From assembly GCA_963728855.1 (NCBI GenBank), contig CAVSLN010000007.1, positions 434,001-498,000 of the forward strand: a stretch of 64,000 nucleotides of DNA. The letters run 5' to 3'. Source of the stretch: AC-43 sp963728855. GTDB taxonomy: Bacteria; Actinomycetota; Actinomycetes; Mycobacteriales; Micromonosporaceae. Below, piece after piece: positions 8,729 through 17,829 of the stretch (position 1 is its first letter; each line of letters starts with the position of its first letter). The notes under the pieces were generated by a model. The model was not told the origin of the DNA. It did no database searches and saw nothing but the letters and a program-made list of their open reading frames with translations. The position numbers and the translations under genes are program-made.

Positions 8729-9786
8729 GTCGGCCGACAGTCGCGGTGGTGGGCGCGGGCATCGTCGGCTGCCTCGTGGCGCGCGAGATCCTGGACCGGT
8801 CGGCCCCGCCGGACGTCGTGGTGTTCGACCGCGACGGCGTGGGCAGCGGCGCGACCCGACGCTCGGCTGGGCTGCACTTCCCGCGCGGCGCCTCGGAGCG
8901 GGTGCGCCAGATGGCCGCCTACAGCGAGGACTGGTACCAGCGGCTGCGTGCCGCCGACGCCACGGTCCCGGTCCACCCGCTCCGGATGACCGTGGTCGCC
9001 GCCGCGGACCGGGCCGCCGAGGTGAACGAGGTGTACCTGCCCAGCGCCAAGCTGACGCCCACGACGACGGTGGGGTACGAACGGGTCCGGATCCCGGCCG
9101 GCGCGGTGGCGTGGACCGGTGAAGGCTGCCAGTTCGCCGACGTGTACGCCCTGGCGCAGCACCTGTCCGGGGAGCTGCGGCCCGCCGTGCAGTTCCGGGA
9201 GAGCGTGGCCGCCACCGGGCTCGCGCCGGGGCCCGATGGCGTCCGGCTGCTGCTGGGCACCGGCGAGGACATCCTCGCTGACCAGGTGGTGCTCGCCCCG
9301 GGACCCTGGGTCCACGCACCCGCGTGGCGCCAGCTCGTCGCCCCGCTCGCCTTACGGGTGAAGAAGGTGGTCGCCCTGCACATCGAGGAGCGACCCGACC
9401 GGGACGACCCGTGCGTCGTGCTCCATGACGAAGACGCGTTCCTGCTCCCGCTGGCCCACCGCGGCCACTGGCTGTTCAGCTACACCTGCCGGGAGTGGGA
9501 CGTCGACCCCGACCAACTGACCGATGGCCTGCGCGCCGAGCACCTCGCCGAGGCGCGCGACACGCTGGCCCGGTACGCCCCCGCCCTCGCCGCTCGCTGT
9601 ACGTCGGGCCGGGTCTTCTGTGACGCCTACACCACCGATCGCCAGCCGCTGGTGCGCACGCTCGACCCGGCCGGCCGGGTCGTGTTCGCCGGCGGCGCCA
9701 ACGGGTCCGGATACCGCCTCGCTCCCGCGATCGCCGCCGAGGCCGTTGACCTGCTTGACCTGACGCCCAGTCGAAGGAGCCAATGA
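8725..9786 (+). CDS. FAD-dependent amine/amino-acid oxidase (DAO family)
   Basis: The 353-residue DAO-family flavoenzyme starts with a dinucleotide-binding VAVVGAGIVGCLVAREIL directly after the GTG. It has the GSGATRRSAGLHF loop and a C-terminal FAGGANGSGYRLAPAIA that contacts FAD. Glycine-oxidase-like members oxidise secondary amines. In known hydrazine pathways (Spb39 type) such an enzyme oxidatively cleaves the N6-(carboxyalkyl-amino)lysine intermediate, releasing the hydrazino acid and 2-aminoadipate 6-semialdehyde. Position between the N-hydroxylase and the cupin-MetRS gene, overlapping both by 4 bp, supports that role. The true substrate is not visible from sequence. Confidence 0.85.
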   Translation: MSRPTVAVVGAGIVGCLVAREILDRSAPPDVVVFDRDGVGSGATRRSAGLHFPRGASERVRQMAAYSEDWYQRLRAADATVPVHPLRMTVVAAADRAAEVNEVYLPSAKLTPTTTVGYERVRIPAGAVAWTGEGCQFADVYALAQHLSGELRPAVQFRESVAATGLAPGPDGVRLLLGTGEDILADQVVLAPGPWVHAPAWRQLVAPLALRVKKVVALHIEERPDRDDPCVVLHDEDAFLLPLAHRGHWLFSYTCREWDVDPDQLTDGLRAEHLAEARDTLARYAPALAARCTSGRVFCDAYTTDRQPLVRTLDPAGRVVFAGGANGSGYRLAPAIAAEAVDLLDLTPSRRSQ

Positions 9787-12098
9787 TGATCATCAGTTCG
9801 TACGATGCCGGTGCACTGCATGAGCTGTTCGGCATCGACATGAGTTCGATCGACGGGCTCGGCGTTGGCGCTGGCTGGGGCCGCGTGGTGGCGGGTGGTC
9901 GGTCCGACGCGCACCAACACGACGAGACCGAGACGTTCGTGATCGTACGGGGCACCGGCGAGCTGGTCGTGGACGGCCGGCGGCAGGCCGTACACCCCGG
10001 CGTCGTGGCCCAGTTCGAGCCCTTCGAGACGCACGTCATCGAGAACACGGGGGACGAGGACCTGCTGTTCGCGACGCTGTACTGGCGGGACCCGCAGCGC
10101 GCCGGGCAGCAGGCGGCACGGATCGAGCGCGGTCGGCTGCGGGACCGTCCGATCTTCGTGTTCTCCACGCCACCCACCCCGAACGGTGACCTGCACCTCG
10201 GCCACCTGTCCGGCCCGTACCTCGGTGCCGACGTGTTCGTACGGTTCCAGCGTCTCAACGGTGCCGAGGCGTGGCACCTCACCGGCAGCGACGACTACCA
10301 GAGCTACGTGGTGGAGTGCGCCCGGCGTGAGGGCCGTACCCCGGCGCAGACCGCGGCGCACTACAGCGCCGAGATCGCCGAGACGCTCCGGATGATGGAC
10401 ATCCCGCTCGACCAGTACACCGTGACCGACGCCGACCCGACCTACCGCGCCGGGCTGCAGGCGTTCTTCTCCCGGCTGGTCGCCTCCGGCTCGGTCGCCC
10501 CCGCCGAGGCACCCGCGCTGCTCGGCGCGGCCGGCGAGTACCTCTATGAGGTCGACGTGTCCGGCCGCTGCCCGGGCTGCGGCGTGAGCACCGGCGGCAA
10601 CATCTGTGAGGAGTGCGGCGAGCCCAACTTCTGCCACGACCTGGTCGACCCGGCCGTACGGCACGGCGACGCCGTCCCGCACGTCGGCGCGGTGACCCGG
10701 TTCATGCTGCCCCTGCACCAGTTCGCCACGGAGGTGGCCCTGCACCATCACCTGGGCCGGGTGCCGGCGCGCCTGCGCGAGCTCGCCGAGCGGCTGTTTA
10801 CCCGCCCCAGCGTGGACGTGGCGATGAGCCACCCGTCGACGTGGGGCGTGCCGCCGCTGGACAGTGGTGCGCCGGGCCAGGTGATCTGGGTCTGGCCGGA
10901 GATGTCGTACGGGTTCCTGCACGGCATCGCCGAGCTCGGGCGCCGGCTGGGGCGCGACTGGCGCGCCGACTCACCTGAGCCGGACTGGAAGATCGTGCAC
11001 TTCTTCGGATACGACAACAGCTTCTACCATGCGGTGCTGTACCCGGTGCTGTACAAGCTCGCGTACCCGGACTGGGCGCCGGACATCGACTACAACGTCA
11101 ACGAGTTCCTGCTGCTGGACGGCGCCAAGTTCAGCACCAGCCGGCGGCACGCGATCTGGGGCAAGCAGATCCTCAGGCCCGACACCGTCGATGCGGTGCG
11201 CTACTACCTGTCGCGCGTGCGGTCGGAGGGTCGGCGGACCAACTTCGAGGTCAGCGCGTACCAGGCCGCGGTGCGCGACCGGCTCGTCGGCACCTGGCAG
11301 GACTGGCTGCACGACCTCGGCCACCGGGTCGCCAAGCGGTACGGCGGCGTGGCACCCGACGCCGGCAACTGGACGCCGGAGCACACCGCATTCCTGGCCC
11401 GGCTCAACACCCGGCTCACGGCCGTGTCCGGCGCGCTCGGGCCCGACGGGTTCTCGCTCAACCAGGCCGTCGCGGAGCTCGACGGCATCGTCGATGACGT
11501 ACGCCGCTTCGCCGTGCTGGAGTCGCGGGTGTCGGCGTCGCAGACCTGGCGCGACGAGGCGCGTACCGCCGTGGCCCTGGAGCTGGCGGCGGCCAAGCTG
11601 CTGGCCGCGTGCGCGGCCGCGGTCATGCCGCGGTTCGCCGCGAAGCTCGCCGCGGCGCTGGGTGGCGAGCCGGTCAATGCCTGGCCGCAGATCGTGACGC
11701 TGGTCGCCCCCGGCTCCCGGGTCACGCTGGCCGACCAGACGTTCTTCGTTGATCCGGAGGGTACGGCCGACCGGCCGGCGCAGCTCGTGCGCGGGCTGGA
11801 CTCGGGTCCGGACAACGCCGAGCCGCAGGCCACCGCGCCGGACACCAGCGAGCTGGCCGAGTGGCTCACCGCGACGGTGACCGAGACGCTGCGGCTCGAG
11901 GCGGACCGGCCGGTCGCCGACCTGACACTGGTGTCACTCGGCGCGGCGTCGCTGCACGCGGTCACTCTGCAGTACCAGATCCTCGAACGCACCGGCGTCG
12001 AGGTATCGATCGAGGACCTGCTCGGCTCCACCGTCGCGGAGCTGGCCGCCCTGGTTGGCCGGCGCGTGGGGGCACCGGCCGAGGCGGTGGTGGCGTGA
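9783..12098 (+). CDS. Cupin-MetRS hydrazine synthetase with C-terminal carrier domain
   Basis: The protein has 771 residues in three parts. (1) Residues about 25-100 are a cupin with the metal-ligand pattern H44-x-H46-x3-E50-x6-G, then P80-x3-H84-x3-N88. (2) About 125-660 is a class I methionyl-tRNA-synthetase-like body with HLGH (138-141), a Cys4 zinc knuckle (C263, C266, C275, C278) and KFSTS (449-453) as the KMSKS loop. (3) About 690-760 is an acyl/peptidyl carrier domain with a candidate phosphopantetheine Ser at 723 (LGAASLHAV). Cupin-MetRS didomain enzymes such as Spb40 and Tri28 use ATP to activate an amino acid and join it to N6-hydroxylysine, making an N-N bond. The ones I know lack the carrier domain. 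Housekeeping MetRS is excluded by the fusion and neighbours. Confidence 0.9.
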   Translation: MMIISSYDAGALHELFGIDMSSIDGLGVGAGWGRVVAGGRSDAHQHDETETFVIVRGTGELVVDGRRQAVHPGVVAQFEPFETHVIENTGDEDLLFATLYWRDPQRAGQQAARIERGRLRDRPIFVFSTPPTPNGDLHLGHLSGPYLGADVFVRFQRLNGAEAWHLTGSDDYQSYVVECARREGRTPAQTAAHYSAEIAETLRMMDIPLDQYTVTDADPTYRAGLQAFFSRLVASGSVAPAEAPALLGAAGEYLYEVDVSGRCPGCGVSTGGNICEECGEPNFCHDLVDPAVRHGDAVPHVGAVTRFMLPLHQFATEVALHHHLGRVPARLRELAERLFTRPSVDVAMSHPSTWGVPPLDSGAPGQVIWVWPEMSYGFLHGIAELGRRLGRDWRADSPEPDWKIVHFFGYDNSFYHAVLYPVLYKLAYPDWAPDIDYNVNEFLLLDGAKFSTSRRHAIWGKQILRPDTVDAVRYYLSRVRSEGRRTNFEVSAYQAAVRDRLVGTWQDWLHDLGHRVAKRYGGVAPDAGNWTPEHTAFLARLNTRLTAVSGALGPDGFSLNQAVAELDGIVDDVRRFAVLESRVSASQTWRDEARTAVALELAAAKLLAACAAAVMPRFAAKLAAALGGEPVNAWPQIVTLVAPGSRVTLADQTFFVDPEGTADRPAQLVRGLDSGPDNAEPQATAPDTSELAEWLTATVTETLRLEADRPVADLTLVSLGAASLHAVTLQYQILERTGVEVSIEDLLGSTVAELAALVGRRVGAPAEAVVA

Positions 12099-15000
12099 GC
12101 CTCGACGAGCTGCTGCGCGATGTCGCGTCCCGCGGCCTGACGATCACCGCCGCCGGCGACGACCTGCGGCTCCAGGGACCGACCGAGCAGATGGACGCCG
12201 AGCTGGTGGCCCGGATCCGGGCCGCCAAGCCCGACCTGGTCGCGCACCTCACCGCGCGGGCCGGCCTCGCGCTCACCCCGCTGCAGGGCGCGTACCTGTA
12301 CGGGCGCGGCGAGCTGGTCGAGCTGGGCAACGTGGCGAGCCACGTGTACCACGAGATCGAGGGCGTGTGGGACGTCGAGCTGCTGGAGCGCGCCCTGCAG
12401 TCGGTCGTGGACCGGCACCCGGCGCTGCGGGCGTCGTTCACCGCTGACGGCCGCCAGATCGTGCACGAGCACGCGCCGGTCCACATCCGCGTGCGCGACC
12501 TGCGGGACCTGCCCGAGCGCGCGCGGCGCGACAGCCGCGAGGCGCACCGGCGGCGCTGCTCGCACCGGGTACTGCCGGTCGACCGGCCGCCCCTGGTGCG
12601 GGCCGAGGTCACCGTCCTCGCCGACGACCAGATGGTGCTGCACGTCAGCCACGACGGGCTGGTCATGGACGGGATCAGCATGTTCCTGTTCTTCCGCGAC
12701 TGGTGGCAGGCGTACGCGGGCGACCCGGTCGAGGTGTCCGGGATGCCGTTCGGGCACTACGTCGCCGAGCTGGCGCTGGCCCGCGACCGGGCGCCCGCGC
12801 AGCGCTCGTACCGGTACTGGCTGGACCGGCTCGACGACCTCGCACCCATGCCGGACCTGCCGCTGGCCACCAGCCCGTCGGCGATCGTCCGGCCGCGGTT
12901 CACCCAGCGGCTGGTACGGCTGGACGCCCCGCGCTGGGGCGAGCTGAAGCGGCGCGCCACGGGGGCCGGCATCACCCCACCGGCGCTGCTGCTGGCCGGG
13001 TACGCGCAGACGCTCAGCTGCTGGGGGGCGGGGGAACGGTTCACCCTGAACACCACGGTCGCGCACCGGCCGCCGATCGATCCCCGGATCGCCGGCGCGG
13101 TCGGCCAGTTCTCCGACGTCATGCTCGTCGAGGTCGGCGTCGAGGCCGGCGCGACCTTCGAGCAGCGGGCGCGGTCAGCGCAGGCGCAGCTGCACCGCAG
13201 CATCGAGAACCGGCACTTCTCCGGCGTCGAGGTGCTGCGGGAGCTGGGCCGGCGCGGTGGCGCCGCACGGGCGCCGTACACCTTCAACTGCGCGATCGGC
13301 TACGTCCAGGCGGACGTGGACGGATCCGGGCTGGAGCGCTTCGGCCGCGAGACCTACACGGTGAGCCAGACGCCACAGGTATGGCTGAACGTGTTCGCGA
13401 TGGAGCAGCACGGCGGGCTCGTCGTGCAGGTCGACGGGGTCGACGAGCTGTACCCCGACGGGCTGCTCGACGCGCTGGTCGCCGGCTACCAGCGGCTGCT
13501 GGACGGGCTGTGCGGCGGGCAGGCGTGGTCGGCCACCGCGCCGGACCTGCTACCGCCGGCGCAGCGCCAGCGGCGCGAGGCCGCCAACGACACGTCCGTA
13601 CCGCGGTCCAGCCGGCTGCTCGCCGAGGACATCGTCGAGCGGGCCCGGCGGCAGCCCGACGCGCCGGCCGTCATCACCGGCGGCGCCACGATGAGCTACC
13701 GCGAGCTGCACCGGCGGGCCAGCCACGTCGCGGCCTGGCTGCGGCGGCACGAGGTGGGCCGGGACGAGCTGGTCGGCCTCGTGATGACGCGCGGGCCGGA
13801 GCAGGTCGTCGGCATCCTGGCCACCGTGCTGGCCGGCGGCGCCTACCTGCCGGTCGACGCGGGGTTGCCGGCAGCCCGCCGGGAGTACATGCTCCGCGAC
13901 GGGCGGGTACGGTGCGTGCTGACCAACGTCGGCGCGCTGGACGGGATACCCGACGGCGTCGAGGTGCTGGCGTTGCCGGGCGGTGTCGGAGCCGGCGAGG
14001 AGCCGGTCGACCTGGCCCCGCTGCCCGGCGCCGTCCTCGACGACCTCGCCTACGTGCTGTACACGTCCGGTACCACCGGGAGCCCCAAGGGCGTGATGGT
14101 CAGCCAGCGCAGCGTCGCCAACGTGGTGAGCGACTGCACCGCCCGCTTCGGGGTCGACGCCACCGACCGGTTCTTCGGCATCAGCGCGTTCAACTTCGAC
14201 CTGTCGGTGTACGACGTGTTCGGCGCCCTCACCGCCGGGGCGGCGGTCGTGCTACCGGACCCCGATCGCGCGGCCGATCCGGCCCACTGGCTCGACCTGT
14301 GCGAGGCGGCCGGGGTAACCGTCTGGAACTCCGTACCGGCGATCGTGGGCCTGCTGCATGAGCAGGCGGTGGAGCAGCCGGAGCGGCTGCGCGCCCTGCG
14401 GCTGGTCATGATGAGCGGCGACCGGATTGCGCCAGCGCTGCCCGGCCAGCTCCTGCGGATGAAGCCGGACCTGGAGATCTGCTCGCTGGGCGGCCCCACC
14501 GAGACCACGATCTGGAACATCCTGCACCCGATCGGGGCAGCCGACGACGGCAGCCGGAGCATCCCGTACGGGCGGCCGAACGCCAACAACCGCGCGTATG
14601 TGCTCGACGCCGCCGGGCGGGACATGCCCGACTGGGTCGCCGGTGAGATCTGCGCCGCCGGGGTGGGGCTGGCACGCGGCTACTGGGGTGACCCGGCGCG
14701 TACCGGGGAGCGGTTCTGGACCGACGAGCGGCGCGGTGAGCGGCTGTACCGCACCGGCGACCTCGGCCGGTACCTGCCGGACGGGGACATCGAGATCCTC
14801 GGCCGCAGCGACTTCCAGATCAAGGTCAACGGGTACCGCATCGAGGCCGGCGAGGTCGAGACGCGGCTGGTCGGGCTCGACGTGGTGAAGCAGGCGGCGG
14901 TCGTACGCCAGGAGGCGGCCCACGGCGACCGGCTGGTGGCCCACCTCGCCGCGGCCGGTGACGCCCGACCCGGCGTCGAGGAGATCCGTACGCACCTGCG

Positions 15001-15415
15001 CATCCACCTTCCCGACTACATGATCCCGTCGGCCGTGATGTGGCACGACGCCCTGCCGCTGACCCGCAACGGCAAGGTCGACCGGGCCCGGCTGGCCACG
15101 GAGGTGCCACAGGTCGGTGACGGTCCCGCGGCAGCCGGACCGAGCGGGCCGGCCGGGGCGCCCCAGGCGCCGGACGGGCTCGCCGCCGAGCTCGCCGCGG
15201 TGTGGGCGAAGGTGCTGCGCGTGCCGGACGTCCCGTACGACGCGACCTTCTACGACCTCGGCGGCGACTCGCTGGCCGCGGCGCGGGTGCTCGCCGAGGT
15301 ACGCAAGCGGTTCCGCGTGACGATCCCGCTCGACCAGCTGTACGAGGTGCGCACGGTAGAAGCGATGGCCGCCCGCGTCGCCACCGCCACGGCGAACCGG
15401 GTAGGTGCGCCGTGA
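12095..15415 (+). CDS. NRPS: TubC docking-Cy-A(Cys)-PCP module
   Basis: This protein has 1106 residues. About 1-55 is a TubC-type N-terminal docking domain (SLDELLRDVASRGLTIT). About 58-480 is a condensation-superfamily domain whose core motif reads D187-G-L-V-M-D192-G-I-S195, the DxxxxDxxS signature of heterocyclization (Cy) domains, not HHxxxDG. About 520-1000 is an adenylation domain with YTSGTTGSPKG, RTGDLGRY and NGKVDR. About 1020-1095 is a carrier domain (LGGDSLAAA). Aligning the A-domain pocket by eye gives D-L-Y-N-M-S-L-I-W-K, one step from the known Cys code DLYNLSLIWK. The expected product unit is thus a thiazoline from Cys. The docking domain implies a partner in trans; the gene just upstream ends in a carrier domain. 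Confidence 0.9.
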   Translation: MSLDELLRDVASRGLTITAAGDDLRLQGPTEQMDAELVARIRAAKPDLVAHLTARAGLALTPLQGAYLYGRGELVELGNVASHVYHEIEGVWDVELLERALQSVVDRHPALRASFTADGRQIVHEHAPVHIRVRDLRDLPERARRDSREAHRRRCSHRVLPVDRPPLVRAEVTVLADDQMVLHVSHDGLVMDGISMFLFFRDWWQAYAGDPVEVSGMPFGHYVAELALARDRAPAQRSYRYWLDRLDDLAPMPDLPLATSPSAIVRPRFTQRLVRLDAPRWGELKRRATGAGITPPALLLAGYAQTLSCWGAGERFTLNTTVAHRPPIDPRIAGAVGQFSDVMLVEVGVEAGATFEQRARSAQAQLHRSIENRHFSGVEVLRELGRRGGAARAPYTFNCAIGYVQADVDGSGLERFGRETYTVSQTPQVWLNVFAMEQHGGLVVQVDGVDELYPDGLLDALVAGYQRLLDGLCGGQAWSATAPDLLPPAQRQRREAANDTSVPRSSRLLAEDIVERARRQPDAPAVITGGATMSYRELHRRASHVAAWLRRHEVGRDELVGLVMTRGPEQVVGILATVLAGGAYLPVDAGLPAARREYMLRDGRVRCVLTNVGALDGIPDGVEVLALPGGVGAGEEPVDLAPLPGAVLDDLAYVLYTSGTTGSPKGVMVSQRSVANVVSDCTARFGVDATDRFFGISAFNFDLSVYDVFGALTAGAAVVLPDPDRAADPAHWLDLCEAAGVTVWNSVPAIVGLLHEQAVEQPERLRALRLVMMSGDRIAPALPGQLLRMKPDLEICSLGGPTETTIWNILHPIGAADDGSRSIPYGRPNANNRAYVLDAAGRDMPDWVAGEICAAGVGLARGYWGDPARTGERFWTDERRGERLYRTGDLGRYLPDGDIEILGRSDFQIKVNGYRIEAGEVETRLVGLDVVKQAAVVRQEAAHGDRLVAHLAAAGDARPGVEEIRTHLRIHLPDYMIPSAVMWHDALPLTRNGKVDRARLATEVPQVGDGPAAAGPSGPAGAPQAPDGLAAELAAVWAKVLRVPDVPYDATFYDLGGDSLAAARVLAEVRKRFRVTIPLDQLYEVRTVEAMAARVATATANRVGAP

Positions 15416-16944
15416 CCGACTCGATCATCAACCGGATCGTCGGTACGCCACCGGCGCCAGGCCACCACCTGCGCATCGCCCGGCTCGACGGCGGCCCGAC
15501 GGTGGAGCTCACCGAGCTGTACGCGGCCGCCGGCCGGGTCGCGGCGGGGCTGCGCCGCCTCGGCTTACGGCCGGGTGACCGGATCGGCATCCTCGCCGCC
15601 AACGGCCTGCCGTGGGTGCTGCTGGACCTGGCCGCCCTGCGGTGCGGGGTAGTGACGGCCGGGTTCGAGCCCGGTAAGTTCGCCGCCGACCCGGCGCTGC
15701 TCGACCGGTACGGGCTGGCGTTGCTGTTCACCGACCGGCCGGAGGTGACCGGCTCCCTCGACGCGGAGCCCCGCCTGCGGTCCATCGACGAGGTCGCCGC
15801 CCTGGCCGCCGACGCCGACGCGGCGCCACCGGAGCCGGTGAGCTATCCGCCGGAGGCGGTCACCACGCTCAAGTTCACCTCGGGCAGCACCGGCCAGCCG
15901 AAGGGCCTGGCGGCCTCGGTCGGCAGCATCGACTCGTCGCTGCGCGCGGTCCAGCAGATGTTCACCCACGGCCCGGGTGACGACATCTTCGTCTTCCTGC
16001 CGCTGTCGCTGCTGCAACAGCGCTACTGGATCTACTCGGCGCTGGCCTACGGCCACGACGTCACGGTAAGCACCTACGAGGCGGCGTTCGCGATGATGCG
16101 CCGGGTCCAGCCGACCGTGGTCATGGGCGTACCCGGCTACTTCGAGACTGCCAAGCGCCACATCGAGAGCCAGGTCGCTCGGGGCGAGCTCGACCCGGCC
16201 GGGGCCGCGCGGCGGCTGTTCGGCGAGCGCATCCGGTACCTGTGGACCGGCTCGGCGCCGGCGAGTGCCTCGATGCTGCGGTTCTTCGACGACAACGGAC
16301 TGCCCATCTTCGAGGGGTACGGGCTCAACGAGACCTGCATCGTCAGCAAGAACCACCCGGGTGCCAGCCGGGCGGGCAGCGTCGGGCGGGTGCTGCCGGG
16401 CAAGCGGGTGCTCATCGACGCCGACGGCGTGGTCAGCGTCGCGAGCGACCACCCGGTGAACGTGCGGTACGAGTACGCCGCGCCCGGCGACTCGGAGCGG
16501 GTCTTCGGCGCCGACGGCGTGGTGCGCACCGGCGACCTGGGCTACCTCGACGAGGACGGGTACCTGTTCATCCGGGGCCGTGCCGACGACGTGATCGTGC
16601 TCGACAACGGCAAGAAGGTCATCGTCCGGCCGATCGAGGAGCAGCTGCGCACCAGCCCGGCGATCGAGCAGTGCGTGGTGTTCTGCCCGACGCAGACGCA
16701 CCTGGTGGCGGTCGTTTCCCCGGCCCGGCAGCCGGCCGACACGGGGGCGATCGCGGAGCACCTGGCCCGTACGAACGAGGTGCTGGCGCACGACGAACGG
16801 ATCCGCCGGGTGGTGGTGGTCGGTAGCCCGTTCAGCATCGACAACGGCCTGCTCACCTCGCAGTACAAGCCACGGCGCACGGAGATCTTCAACAGGTACC
16901 GGGCGGAAATCACGACGAGTGGGGAAGGTGTGTATGCGTACTGA
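15412..16944 (+). CDS. AMP-dependent acyl ligase (adenylate-forming)
   Basis: The 510-residue ANL-superfamily enzyme has FTSGSTGQPKG (P-loop), GYGLNETCIV (A5-like) and RTGDLGYLDEDG with RADDVIVLDNGKKV (hinge region). It resembles long-chain acyl-CoA/acyl-ACP ligases more than NRPS A domains because it lacks an attached carrier and has the NGKKV hinge. It overlaps the NRPS stop by GTGA and the following ACP gene by 11 bp, so ligase and ACP almost certainly act as a pair: activation of a carboxylic acid by ATP and transfer to the free carrier. The acid could be a fatty/keto acid or the hydrazino acid; sequence does not decide. Confidence 0.85.
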   Translation: MTDSIINRIVGTPPAPGHHLRIARLDGGPTVELTELYAAAGRVAAGLRRLGLRPGDRIGILAANGLPWVLLDLAALRCGVVTAGFEPGKFAADPALLDRYGLALLFTDRPEVTGSLDAEPRLRSIDEVAALAADADAAPPEPVSYPPEAVTTLKFTSGSTGQPKGLAASVGSIDSSLRAVQQMFTHGPGDDIFVFLPLSLLQQRYWIYSALAYGHDVTVSTYEAAFAMMRRVQPTVVMGVPGYFETAKRHIESQVARGELDPAGAARRLFGERIRYLWTGSAPASASMLRFFDDNGLPIFEGYGLNETCIVSKNHPGASRAGSVGRVLPGKRVLIDADGVVSVASDHPVNVRYEYAAPGDSERVFGADGVVRTGDLGYLDEDGYLFIRGRADDVIVLDNGKKVIVRPIEEQLRTSPAIEQCVVFCPTQTHLVAVVSPARQPADTGAIAEHLARTNEVLAHDERIRRVVVVGSPFSIDNGLLTSQYKPRRTEIFNRYRAEITTSGEGVYAY

Positions 16945-17200
16945 GCTGGAGGCGACGGTCCGCGACCGGCTGGCACAGGTGATCGAGGACCTACCGGCCG
17001 ACGAGGTCGACCTCGACGCCGACCTGGCCGAGGACTACGGCCTGACGTCGCTGAACAAGGTGCTGCTGCTCACGATGGTCTGTGACGAGGCGGCGGTGGA
17101 CCTGTCCAACTTCGTGGAGCAGGACCTGGCGGCGATGCGGTCCGCGCGCCAGATCATCACCGCCCTGTCCGCGCACACCGAACGGATCACGCACGCATGA
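16934..17200 (+). CDS. Discrete acyl carrier protein
   Basis: The protein has 88 residues with a four-helix carrier pattern. The phosphopantetheine site is the Ser of DYGLTSLNKV, and acidic residues are rich around it (DEVDLDADLAEDYG). ATG 16934 is chosen for the GGGGAAGG just upstream; the ORF opens at an alternative GTG at 16919. It is coupled by overlap to the ligase before it and the GNAT after it (ATGA). It probably carries the acyl group activated by the ligase through later steps by the KAS III-like, diiron, acyl-CoA-dehydrogenase and P450 enzymes downstream (inference). Confidence 0.85.
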   Translation: MRTELEATVRDRLAQVIEDLPADEVDLDADLAEDYGLTSLNKVLLLTMVCDEAAVDLSNFVEQDLAAMRSARQIITALSAHTERITHA

Positions 17201-17829
17201 GCGAGGCAACCACCGGGAGCTGGCGCGAGCTGGCGCCGGCCATTCTGGACAACGAGTTCGCGGTGCTGCGCCCGGTGACCGGGGCGGACCGCGAGCCGAT
17301 CCGCCGGATCGCGATGGACCCGGACATCTGGCGGTACTTCGTGTCACGGGTCGACACCGAGGAGGACTTCACCGCGTTCTTCGACACGATGCTCGCCGAC
17401 CACGCGGCCGGCCGCCGGGTCGTCTTCGTCGTCACCGACAAGCGCTCCGGAGGCACCGCCGGCAGCATGAGCTACGGCAACCTGTCCGAGCCCGACCGGC
17501 GGCTGGAGATCGGCTGGTCCTGGCTGGGCCGCGACTTCCGCGGCCAGGGCGTCAACCGGTGGGCGAAGTACCTGCTGCTGCGGCACGCGTTCGAGGTGCT
17601 GGGCGCCGAGCGGGTCGAGTTCAAGACCGACGTGCTCAACCTGCAGGCGCGGGCCGGACTGCGCAACATCGGCGCCGTCGAAGAGGGCGTGCTGCGCAGC
17701 TTCAACCCGATGCCCGGCGGCCGGCGGCGCGACGCCGTCTACTACAGCGTGCTACGCCGGGAGTGGCCCCAGGTCGAGGCGCAGCTGGCCACCAAGCCCA
17801 AGGTGACCGTCGTGAGTGGGACCAGCTGA
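17197..17829 (+). CDS. GNAT-family N-acetyltransferase
   Basis: This 210-residue protein resembles the RimJ/RimL-like GNATs: LRPVTGADREPIRRIA strand-helix start, LEIGWSWLGRDFRGQGVNRWAK as motif A with the acyl-CoA-binding R/Q-x-x-G-x-G/N turn, and VEFKTDVLNLQARAGLRNIGAVEEG, the typical closing motif. GNATs acylate amines from acyl-CoA. Within a hydrazine cluster, acylation of the terminal hydrazine nitrogen is a plausible job. Coupled by ATGA to the ACP gene and by a one-base overlap (TGATG) to the next gene. Confidence 0.8.
   Translation: MSEATTGSWRELAPAILDNEFAVLRPVTGADREPIRRIAMDPDIWRYFVSRVDTEEDFTAFFDTMLADHAAGRRVVFVVTDKRSGGTAGSMSYGNLSEPDRRLEIGWSWLGRDFRGQGVNRWAKYLLLRHAFEVLGAERVEFKTDVLNLQARAGLRNIGAVEEGVLRSFNPMPGGRRRDAVYYSVLRREWPQVEAQLATKPKVTVVSGTS

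Noticed and set aside
9783..12098. Housekeeping methionyl-tRNA synthetase
   Set aside because: The MetRS-like body is flanked by a cupin and a carrier domain and coupled to N-hydroxylase, oxidase and NRPS genes; it fits the hydrazine-synthetase family instead.
11204..13066. 620-residue minus-strand open frame across the cupin-MetRS and NRPS genes
   Set aside because: It is a shadow of high-GC third codon positions; the plus strand has clear catalytic motifs across the same bases.
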